Source: Anaerolineales bacterium
GTDB taxonomy: Bacteria; Chloroflexota; Anaerolineae; Anaerolineales; Villigracilaceae
Assembly: GCA_015489255.1 (NCBI GenBank)
Contig: WGAD01000116.1
Location: forward strand, 1 to 5,263
Direction of reading: 5' to 3'
DNA length: 5,263 nucleotides
This document shows, one piece after another, positions 1 through 5,263 of the stretch. Under the pieces are notes generated by a model. That model had not been told where the DNA came from, did no database searches, and was given only the letters and a program-made list of their open reading frames with translations. The translations under genes were made by a program, and so were the position numbers. Position 1 is the first letter of the stretch, and each line of letters opens with the position of its first letter.

Positions 1-840
1 GTCGTACCTCTGTTTTACAGCCTGGTTGTTTTTCGCCGTCGTTCTGAAGATGAACACGGCGCATACATCACCGGCAACACCCCGCTGGAACTGGCCTGGT
101 CGCTCATCCCCCTGGGGATTGTGCTCTATTTTGCCTATTGGGGCGCGCAGTCGTTAGGGGAAGTGCGCCGCGTGAACCCGCAAGCCCTGGAAGTGCGGGT
201 GATCGGCTTTCAGTGGGGCTGGCGCTATGAATATCCGGACTACGGCATCCAGACGACGACCCTGTATCTGCCGGTGGATCGCCAGGTGAAACTATCAATG
301 GAATCACTCGATGTCATTCACTCTTTTTGGGTGCCGGAATTTCGCATCAAGCAAGATCTGGTGCCTGGCCGGGTGACCGAATTGCGGTTGACGCCGTCGG
401 AGACGGGCACCTTTACCAATCGCTGCGCCGAGATCTGCGGTACGGCGCACGCTTATATGCTCTCGGATGTGGTGGTGATGACCGGCGAGGAATTCGATGC
501 CTGGCTTGAAGATCAGGCCGCTGCTGCGGCGGAAGCCGCCGAGGGGGAACGGGTAGCTGATCCCGAAAACGGGCGTCTGCTGGCCGAGGCCAACGGCTGC
601 CTGGCCTGTCACTCGCTGGACGGCTCGGATCTGGTCGGCCCCACCTGGCTCGGGTTGTACGAGGCTCCGGTAGAACTGGCCGATGGCACCGTGGTCACCG
701 CCGATGATGCTTATTTGATCGAATCTATCGTCGACCCCAATGCGACGATCGTGGCGGGATATGCTCCGGTGATGCCCCCTTACACCATGAGCGAAGCGGA
801 CCTGGCCGATATCATCGCCTTTATCGAGAGTTTGAAATAA
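1..840 (+). CDS. coxB: Cytochrome c oxidase subunit II, caa3 type with fused cytochrome c (5' end outside window)
   Basis: The reading frame is open from base 1 to the TAA at 838-840, giving 279 residues; the start and most of the first membrane helix lie upstream. In window numbering, residues 1-11 look like the end of helix 1, and a second helix (about 28-50) begins with LELAWSLIP, the usual subunit II pattern. The aromatic electron-entry motif FQWGWRYEYPD follows. The binuclear CuA ligands are all visible: His107 (VIHSFWVPEF) and the CAEICGTAHAYM block with Cys142, Glu144, Cys146, His150 and Met153. After an Ala/Glu-rich linker (about 164-190) comes a class I cytochrome c domain with CLACH (Cys200, Cys203, His204) and a likely axial Met258 in VMPPY. 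The protein should accept electrons on heme c, outside the membrane, and pass them through CuA to subunit I. The fused heme domain defines the caa3 type. Subunit I follows after 16 bases. Identification is firm; only the N-terminus is unknown. Confidence 0.97.
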   Translation, partial: VVPLFYSLVVFRRRSEDEHGAYITGNTPLELAWSLIPLGIVLYFAYWGAQSLGEVRRVNPQALEVRVIGFQWGWRYEYPDYGIQTTTLYLPVDRQVKLSMESLDVIHSFWVPEFRIKQDLVPGRVTELRLTPSETGTFTNRCAEICGTAHAYMLSDVVVMTGEEFDAWLEDQAAAAAEAAEGERVADPENGRLLAEANGCLACHSLDGSDLVGPTWLGLYEAPVELADGTVVTADDAYLIESIVDPNATIVAGYAPVMPPYTMSEADLADIIAFIESLK

Positions 841-843
841 CAC

Positions 844-849
844 AGGAGG
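844..849 (+). promoter_or_regulatory. Shine-Dalgarno site of coxA that decides its start
   Basis: AGGAGG is a full-strength ribosome binding site in the only gap between genes. It leaves 7 bases before the ATG at 857, but only 1 base before the in-frame ATG at 851. This spacing favours 857 as the true start. Confidence 0.85.
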
Positions 850-856
850 CATGGTC

Positions 857-2713
857 ATGAAGACGTTTTTCAATTTGCCCATCATGCGCGGCCTGCGATG
901 GCAGATTTTTGGCACGGCAGCTGGCGGCTTGCTGGTTGCCGCCATCCGGGCGCTGATGGGGCTGGAGGCCTTTGGGCCGCTGCTCTTCACCGAACCGTCC
1001 TGGGTGGTTGGCGCCCTGACCGGCGCCATCGCCTTCATGTTCGGCGTCGGAGCGCTGGATGACTGGCTCAAAATGGCCGCCGGCGAAGCCGTGGCCGAGG
1101 AGCACCACGACCCGCCGGGGTGGCAGAAGTATTTCAGCGTTTCGTACGATCACAAGGTCATCGGCATTCAGTACACGGCGGCCTCCATCATCCTGATTGG
1201 CACCGGCGGCCTGCTGGCCCTCATCTTTCGCACGGAACTTTCTCGCGCCGGGTTGGATTTTCTCTCCCTGCAATGGTACAACACCCTCATGTCCCTGCAC
1301 GGGATGATCATGATCGTCTCCATCCTGGTCGGGATTGCCGGAGTGATGAATTACCTCGTGCCCATGCTGCTGGGCGCCCGCGATATGGCCTTCCCGCGCC
1401 TGAACGCCTTTGGCTTCTGGGTGGTGGTGCCGGCCTCCATGCTCCTGCTGGGCAGCATGGCCCTTGGCGGGGTAGATACAGGCTGGACGGGCTACCCACC
1501 GCTGTCCGTTCGTTCGCCGATCGGTATCCAGATGTTCTTCGTCGGGGTGTGGGTGGCCGGCTGGTCGTCCATCCTCGGATCGTTGAACCTCCTGGTGACC
1601 GTCTTGCGCCTGCGGGCGCGCGGGATGACCTCCTTCAAGATGCCTATCTTCGTGTGGGCGGCGATCGCCGCCTCGATCATCAGCCTGACCGCTACCCAGT
1701 TGATCTCCCTGGCGTTTCAGATGGTCGTTTTCGAGCGCGCCCTGGGGATGCCCTTCTTCAACCCGGATTTGGGCGGCAACCCGATCCTGTTCCAGCATCT
1801 CTTCTGGTTCTATTCGCACCCGGTTGTGTACGTCTTCGTGCTCCCGGGACTGGGCATCATCAGCGAATTGCTGCCCGTTTTCGTGCGCAAGCCCCTCTTC
1901 GGCTACCGTTGGATCGCCATGTCTTCCCTGGGGATCGCTCTCGTGGGCTTTGTGGTTTGGGCGCACCACATGTTTACCTCCGGCATGAACGAATACCTGC
2001 GCGTGCCCTTTATGTACAGCACCCTGCTGGTTGCCGTGCCGACCGGGGTCAAATTTTTCTCCTGGGTGGCGACCATGTGGCAAGGGCGCATCAAGGTAGA
2101 AACGCCCATGCTCTTCGTCCTCGGCGGCATCTTCGTCTTCTTGCTCGGCGGGCTGACTGGGCCGCCCAACGCCACCGTTTCCACCGACCTGCACCTGCAC
2201 GACACCTATTTCATCGTCGGGCACTTCCACGATACCATGTTCGGCGGGTATGTCTTCCCCTTCTTTGCCGCCCTGTATTACTGGTTCCCGAAGGCGACGG
2301 GCAAACGGTTGAACGAAAGACTGGGCAAGTGGCATTTCTGGCTGATGACGCCCTCGGTGGTTGGCTTCACACTGCTGATGATGCGCATCGGTTTGCTGGG
2401 GATGCGCCGCCGCATTGCCGATTATGACCCGGCATTGGGGTTTGATTTCACCCACTTGCTCATCACCATCTTCGGCTACCTGGTGTTTATCTCCGTGTTG
2501 ATTTTCCTCTACAACGTGTACATCACCATCAAACGCGGCGAACCGGCCACGGGCAATGTCTGGGGTTCACGTTCTCCGGAATGGCAGGTCCCCTCGCCGA
2601 TGCCACCGCATAACTATTCTGCCGAGATGGTCGTGGTGGGCGAACCTTACGATTACGGACGCCCGGACGCGCCTCCTTACGTCATCTTCGAAAAGCAGGA
2701 GTCTGCCCAATGA
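857..2713 (+). CDS. coxA: Cytochrome c oxidase subunit I, A2-type heme-copper oxidase, with N-terminal extension
   Basis: This 618-residue protein is the catalytic, membrane-embedded core that reduces oxygen and pumps protons. The start at 857 is preferred over the in-frame ATG at 851 because AGGAGG is correctly spaced only for 857. Visible ligands are His148 (SLHGM) and His458 for low-spin heme a, His456 for heme a3, and His321, His370 and His371 for CuB, with Tyr325 as the expected His-Tyr cross-link partner. His448-Asp449 (HDTYF) match the Mg/propionate region. Thr396 and Lys399 (PTGVK) match the K-channel, and Asn165 and Asp176 the D-channel entrance. Helix VI reads YSHPVVY instead of GHPEVY: the proton-channel glutamate is absent and the Tyr-Ser pair marks the A2 subfamily. 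The usual first helix starts near DHK at residues 98-100, so about 70 residues of extra N-terminus with two probable membrane segments (about 15-35 and 47-67) precede it. The C-terminal WQVPSPMPPHNY tail is typical of the family. The stop overlaps the next start (ATGA). Confidence 0.97.
   Translation: MKTFFNLPIMRGLRWQIFGTAAGGLLVAAIRALMGLEAFGPLLFTEPSWVVGALTGAIAFMFGVGALDDWLKMAAGEAVAEEHHDPPGWQKYFSVSYDHKVIGIQYTAASIILIGTGGLLALIFRTELSRAGLDFLSLQWYNTLMSLHGMIMIVSILVGIAGVMNYLVPMLLGARDMAFPRLNAFGFWVVVPASMLLLGSMALGGVDTGWTGYPPLSVRSPIGIQMFFVGVWVAGWSSILGSLNLLVTVLRLRARGMTSFKMPIFVWAAIAASIISLTATQLISLAFQMVVFERALGMPFFNPDLGGNPILFQHLFWFYSHPVVYVFVLPGLGIISELLPVFVRKPLFGYRWIAMSSLGIALVGFVVWAHHMFTSGMNEYLRVPFMYSTLLVAVPTGVKFFSWVATMWQGRIKVETPMLFVLGGIFVFLLGGLTGPPNATVSTDLHLHDTYFIVGHFHDTMFGGYVFPFFAALYYWFPKATGKRLNERLGKWHFWLMTPSVVGFTLLMMRIGLLGMRRRIADYDPALGFDFTHLLITIFGYLVFISVLIFLYNVYITIKRGEPATGNVWGSRSPEWQVPSPMPPHNYSAEMVVVGEPYDYGRPDAPPYVIFEKQESAQ
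2697..2701 (+). promoter_or_regulatory. Shine-Dalgarno site of the subunit III gene inside coxA
   Basis: AGGAG lies within the last codons of coxA, 8 bases before the ATG at 2710. It supports that start and independent ribosome loading at the ATGA overlap. Confidence 0.7.
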
Positions 2714-3450
2714 AACAGGGTCTGAAAGTCTTTCTCATCCTGGCCGTCTTGACGGCAGTGGAATTTGCCGTCGCCTTGCTTGTGCCATCTGCTTTCTTGC
2801 TGGGCCTGATGGCAACGGCCAAAGCCGGCCTGGTGATCTACTACTACATGCACATCTACAAACTGGTCGCTGAAGAAGAAATTACCGATCGTGAAAGTTA
2901 TGCCTACAAAGAAGGAACCAACCGCGTGGGTTTGTGGCTCTTTCTGCTCTCGGATTTCTTTCTCTTCGCCGGTTTGCTGATCAGCCGCTTCAATTTGCTC
3001 GGGTTCACGCGGCCACACCTTAACCAAACGCTCGGCTTTGCGGTGACCGTCATGCTGCTGGTTTCTTCCTACTTCATGAATCGCGCCGAAACGCGCTTCA
3101 AAGAAGGAGACCTGGCCGGTTTCCAAGCCAACGCCTGGATCACCCTGGGGCTTGGTCTGGCCTTTATGCTCGGCGTGGTGGCGGTTGAATGGCCGCTGGC
3201 CGCCGCCGAAGGTCTGACGGCTTCCGGCAGCGCGGCTGGCGCCATCTTCTACCTGATGACCGGTATGCACGCCTTCCACGTGTTGACCGGCCTCATCTTT
3301 CTTGCCATTGTGCTCCGCAACGCCCGCCACGGCGTCTTTGCCGAGGGCAAGGGCTGGCCGGTGGAGGCCGCAGCCGTTTACTGGCACTTTGTGGACGTGG
3401 TTTGGATCTTCTTCTATCCCGCGCTCTACCTGATCGGCACGTTGATCTAA
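2710..3450 (+). CDS. coxC: Cytochrome c oxidase subunit III with an N-terminal subunit IV-like segment
   Basis: The protein has 246 residues in two parts. Residues 1-52 form two short membrane segments with LTAVE (14-18) and KAGLVIYYYMH (38-48), closely resembling the small prokaryotic oxidase subunit IV (COX4_pro/CyoD-like), although that family normally has a third helix. Residues 73-245 are a five-helix subunit III: GLWLFLLSDFFLFAG (74-88), HAFHVLTG (187-194) and YWHFVDVVW (224-232) are family hallmarks. The position usually held by the DCCD-reactive Glu is Asp82; from memory, the E. coli quinol oxidase subunit CyoC also has Asp here. Subunit III does not carry redox centres; it stabilises subunit I and supports proton uptake. 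The start overlaps the coxA stop by four bases and has its own AGGAG. An alternative reading is that the N-terminal pair are diverged helices I-II of a seven-helix subunit III; the LTxxE and KxxLVxxYxMH patterns argue for the subunit IV origin. Confidence 0.93.
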   Translation: MKQGLKVFLILAVLTAVEFAVALLVPSAFLLGLMATAKAGLVIYYYMHIYKLVAEEEITDRESYAYKEGTNRVGLWLFLLSDFFLFAGLLISRFNLLGFTRPHLNQTLGFAVTVMLLVSSYFMNRAETRFKEGDLAGFQANAWITLGLGLAFMLGVVAVEWPLAAAEGLTASGSAAGAIFYLMTGMHAFHVLTGLIFLAIVLRNARHGVFAEGKGWPVEAAAVYWHFVDVVWIFFYPALYLIGTLI

Positions 3451-4068
3451 ATGAAAGATTTGAGCAAACGCAACCTTCTTTGGGGCGGGCTGGTTTTTGG
3501 GCTGATCTTCGCCATTGGCCTTTGGCAGGCGCTTTCGCAGCCGCCCTCGTTTCGCGGGGCATTGCTGGAACCCTTGCTGCCAGCCCCGCCCCTGCAATTG
3601 CAAACTTCCACCGGTGAACCGTTCGATTTGCAGGACTATCGCGGCAAGGTCGTGCTCATCTTTTTTGGCTATACCTCTTGCCCGGACGTATGCCCCACCA
3701 CCCTGGCCGAAATGCGACTCCTGCAAGCCAACCTGGGTGCAGATGCCGCTGATTTACAGGTTGTTTTCATCACCGTGGACCCGCAGCGGGATACGCCCGA
3801 GCGCCTGACGACCTATGTGCAGCGTTTTTCTCCGCAGTTCCTCGCGCTGACGGGTGCGGAAGAAGCGCTGCAAACCGTCTGGGATGATTACGGCATCTTT
3901 CGTGAAATCCAGGAGGTAGATTCCGCTGCCGGTTATCTGGTGGCGCACACAGCCCGGGTCTATGCCGTAGACAAAGCGGGCAACCTGCGCCTGACCTTTG
4001 CCTTTGGCACCAGCGCCGAAGACATTCAGCATGATGTGCAAATTTTGTTGCAGGAGGCAACCCCATGA
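3451..4068 (+). CDS. sco1: SCO1/SenC/PrrC family copper chaperone for cytochrome c oxidase
   Basis: This 205-residue protein, of usual family length, has one N-terminal membrane anchor (about 9-28) and a thioredoxin-fold domain facing the outside. The copper-binding CxxxC is FFGYTSCPDVCPTT with Cys77 and Cys81, and the third ligand is His166 in YLVAHTARVY. The signature VDPQRDTP lies at 109-116. SCO proteins deliver copper to, or reduce the cysteines of, the CuA site in subunit II, which fits this operon. The ATG directly abuts the TAA of the subunit III gene with no bases between, and no clear Shine-Dalgarno is visible upstream, so translation probably depends on termination-reinitiation from the upstream gene. 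All metal ligands are present and nothing suggests degeneration. Confidence 0.96.
   Translation: MKDLSKRNLLWGGLVFGLIFAIGLWQALSQPPSFRGALLEPLLPAPPLQLQTSTGEPFDLQDYRGKVVLIFFGYTSCPDVCPTTLAEMRLLQANLGADAADLQVVFITVDPQRDTPERLTTYVQRFSPQFLALTGAEEALQTVWDDYGIFREIQEVDSAAGYLVAHTARVYAVDKAGNLRLTFAFGTSAEDIQHDVQILLQEATP
4052..4057 (+). promoter_or_regulatory. Shine-Dalgarno site of the PCuAC gene inside sco1
   Basis: AGGAGG sits within the final codons of the SCO gene, 7 bases before the ATG at 4065. It firmly supports that start, which overlaps the SCO stop as ATGA. Confidence 0.8.
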
Positions 4069-4490
4069 AGAAATATCTTCTGGTTTTCTGGGCTGGCATA
4101 CTGCTTCTGGCGGCCTGCCAGCCTGGCGCCAGTCAGATCGTCGTTCAAGATGCCTGGGCGCGCCCGGCCGGCGCGGGAGAAAATGGCGCCGTGTTTTTGA
4201 GAATAACCAATGCCTGGCCCGATGACGATGCCCTGCTCGCCGCCAGCAGCCAGGTGGCTGCCGCCGTAGAAATCCACCGCTCATCCATGCAAGACGGCGT
4301 CATGTCCATGACGCCCCAGGAGCGCGTGGAGCTGCCCTCCGGGCAGGAGGTCGTCTTTGCGCCCGGCGGCCTGCACATTATGTTGGTTGACTTGCAGCAA
4401 GACCTGAAAGTTGGCGATACCTTCGAAGTTACGCTCCATTTCGAGAACCTGCCTCCACAAACGGTGACGGTTACGGTACGGGAACCATGA
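4065..4490 (+). CDS. PCuAC-family periplasmic copper chaperone, predicted lipoprotein
   Basis: The protein has 141 residues. The N-terminus is a lipoprotein signal: two lysines, a hydrophobic stretch and a lipobox LAAC with Cys18 as the lipidated residue, so the mature protein is probably tethered to the outer face of the membrane. The copper site matches the PCuAC pattern H-x10-M-x21-H-x-M exactly: His71, Met82, His104 and Met106. The domain start DAWARP (29-34) is also characteristic. The family binds Cu(I) and hands it to SCO and/or directly to the CuA site of subunit II; placement directly after the SCO gene with an ATGA overlap fits a copper relay for this oxidase. Two further methionines (75 and 80) lie in the loop between the first His and Met and may add to copper binding, which is an inference. 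Confidence 0.95.
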   Translation: MKKYLLVFWAGILLLAACQPGASQIVVQDAWARPAGAGENGAVFLRITNAWPDDDALLAASSQVAAAVEIHRSSMQDGVMSMTPQERVELPSGQEVVFAPGGLHIMLVDLQQDLKVGDTFEVTLHFENLPPQTVTVTVREP

Positions 4491-4996
4491 AAAAGAGGGT
4501 GTTCCGCCGCATTTTCTGGCCGGCGTTGACGGCCTTGCTGCTTGGGATCGCGGTTAGCGAAGGCGCGTTTCTCCTGCTCAAAGAGAGAAACCGCCCTCCA
4601 CAAGAGATCGTTCTCACCATCCCCCGGGGAACGGCGGCGGAAGTGGCCGCGGGCCGCAGCCCGCTGGGCATTCCAGAGACCCTCTCTTTCGTCCTGGGCG
4701 ATACGCTGGTCGTGCGCAATGAGGATGTGGTCGATCATCAGCTCGGCCCGCTGTGGATACCGCCAGGCGCGACCGCCCGTCTGCAACTGGATCAGGCGCA
4801 AAAGTATGCCTTTGCCTGCACGTTCCAGCCAACCCGTTACCTGGGCATTGACGTCGAGGAACCCGTCACTTTGTGGACGCGGTTGGGCGGGTTGTCCTTT
4901 ACCGTGCTGCCCATGATGGTTTTGTTCATCACGTACAGTTTCGTGCTGTGGCCACTGGATAAAGACGATGATCGCAACGCTGCGCCTGATGTTTAG
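4487..4996 (+). CDS. Membrane-anchored cupredoxin-like protein with incomplete copper site
   Basis: This 169-residue protein has a membrane helix at each end (about 9-31 and 134-156), with a domain of about 100 residues between them that should face outside. That domain reads like a cupredoxin: VLGDTLVVRNEDVVDHQLG (69-87), then IPPG (91-94), then a strand ending in FACTFQP (109-115). His84 and Cys111 align with the first His and the Cys of a type 1 copper site. The usual C-x-x-H has Gln114 instead of His, and the later Met of the usual PGM appears as Ile121 in LGID, so an ordinary blue-copper centre looks impossible. The start overlaps the PCuAC stop (ATGA) with only a weak GGGA-like site upstream, implying coupled translation. 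The position between the copper chaperones and SURF1 suggests a role in oxidase assembly or copper handling. I do not recognise a named family; the fold assignment is by motif reading only. Confidence 0.8.
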   Translation: MKKRVFRRIFWPALTALLLGIAVSEGAFLLLKERNRPPQEIVLTIPRGTAAEVAAGRSPLGIPETLSFVLGDTLVVRNEDVVDHQLGPLWIPPGATARLQLDQAQKYAFACTFQPTRYLGIDVEEPVTLWTRLGGLSFTVLPMMVLFITYSFVLWPLDKDDDRNAAPDV

Positions 4997-5263
4997 CCGC
5001 CGCTGGTGGTGGACGACGCTCCTGGCCTGGACGGCAGCAGCCGTTTGTTTGCGCCTGGGCCTCTGGCAGTTGGACCGCCTGGAGCAGCGCCGTGCCTTCA
5101 ATCGGCAATATCTTGCCATGCAGGCCGCCCCGCCGTTGATGCTGGACGCCGAAACGGCGTTATCTGCCGATTTGGAAACGATGGAATACCGCACGGCTAC
5201 CGTTCAAGGGCAGTATGATTTTGAACGCCAGGTGGTGCTGGTCAATCGTTACCACGAGGGAGA
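4968..5263 (+). CDS. surf1: SURF1 family cytochrome oxidase assembly protein (3' end outside window)
   Basis: The frame runs open to the window end, giving 98 complete codons. After a tryptophan- and arginine-rich start comes a membrane helix (about 14-33) leading into RLGLWQLDR (29-37), the SURF1 N-terminal hallmark. Further on, EYRTATVQGQYD (73-84) and the following VLVNRY match the conserved first part of the soluble domain. SURF1 proteins help insert or stabilise heme a/a3 in subunit I, which fits the last visible place in this oxidase operon. Two starts are possible: ATG 4968, overlapping the upstream gene by 29 bases, or ATG 4989, overlapping by 8. Neither has a strong Shine-Dalgarno. 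I chose 4968 because it gives the fuller N-terminus before the helix; a GGAT stretch upstream gives only weak support. The second membrane helix expected near the C-terminus is outside the window. Confidence 0.9.
   Translation, partial: MIATLRLMFSRRWWWTTLLAWTAAAVCLRLGLWQLDRLEQRRAFNRQYLAMQAAPPLMLDAETALSADLETMEYRTATVQGQYDFERQVVLVNRYHEG

Noticed and set aside
851..856. ATG at 851 as the coxA start, two codons upstream.
   Set aside because: Only one base separates it from AGGAGG (844-849), too close for initiation; the ATG at 857 has the usual spacing.
841..856. Possible promoter or terminator in the only gap between genes.
   Set aside because: Sixteen bases hold only the Shine-Dalgarno site; there is no room for promoter boxes and no hairpin with a T-run.
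1120..2427. Long plus-strand open frame (about 435 codons) within coxA in another frame.
   Set aside because: Its Arg/His/Pro/Ala-rich translation without motifs is typical of a shadow frame in GC-rich coding DNA; the coxA frame explains the region.
821..2455. Very long open frame (about 544 codons) on the minus strand opposite coxA.
   Set aside because: It is fully antisense to a gene with all catalytic residues of subunit I. Its translation is rich in His, Gln, Gly and Asp without any domain, as expected from the complement of a GC-rich membrane-protein gene.
2677..3726. Minus-strand open frame of about 349 codons opposite the subunit III and SCO genes.
   Set aside because: It spans the antisense of two clearly real genes, has low-complexity Gln/His/Gly-rich composition, and no recognisable domain.
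4145..5194. Minus-strand open frame of about 349 codons opposite PCuAC, the cupredoxin-like gene and SURF1.
   Set aside because: It is antisense to three overlapping plus-strand genes with family motifs, and the translation shows no domain of its own.

Overview
The window is a single, fully coding, plus-strand block. It carries seven genes, the first and last cut by the window edges, from a caa3-type (cytochrome c-fused) heme-copper cytochrome c oxidase operon and its copper/heme-insertion accessory genes. Coding bases look GC-rich (about 60% by eye). The gene order, the oxidase style (A2-type subunit I, cytochrome c-fused subunit II, compact subunit III) and the general protein character suggest an aerobic bacterium, most plausibly Chloroflexota (Anaerolineae/Caldilineae-like). 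That placement is an inference from remembered family character, not from a search.

Layout: 1-840 is subunit II (3' part, with CuA site and C-terminal class I cytochrome c). 857-2713 is subunit I, with an unusual N-terminal extension. 2710-3450 is subunit III with a subunit IV-like N-terminal segment. 3451-4068 is a SCO1/SenC copper chaperone. 4065-4490 is a PCuAC periplasmic copper-chaperone lipoprotein. 4487-4996 is a membrane-anchored, degenerate cupredoxin-like protein. 4968-5263 is the 5' part of a SURF1 family protein. The only gap between genes is 16 bases (841-856). Every other junction is abutting or overlapping, three of them as ATGA, so the set is almost certainly co-transcribed and translationally coupled. 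No promoter, terminator, RNA gene, mobile element, repeat array or CRISPR was seen.

How the genes work together: subunit II receives electrons through its own heme c and passes them via CuA to heme a and then the heme a3/CuB centre in subunit I, where oxygen is reduced and protons are pumped. Subunit III/IV stabilises the core. PCuAC and SCO are the expected route of Cu(I) to the CuA (and perhaps CuB) site, and SURF1 assists heme a insertion/assembly. The cupredoxin-like gene lies between the copper chaperones and SURF1, suggesting an assembly or copper-related role, but its copper-ligand set is incomplete. It is the least explained gene here. No undescribed multi-gene system is evident; the points of interest are protein-level variations within a known oxidase operon.
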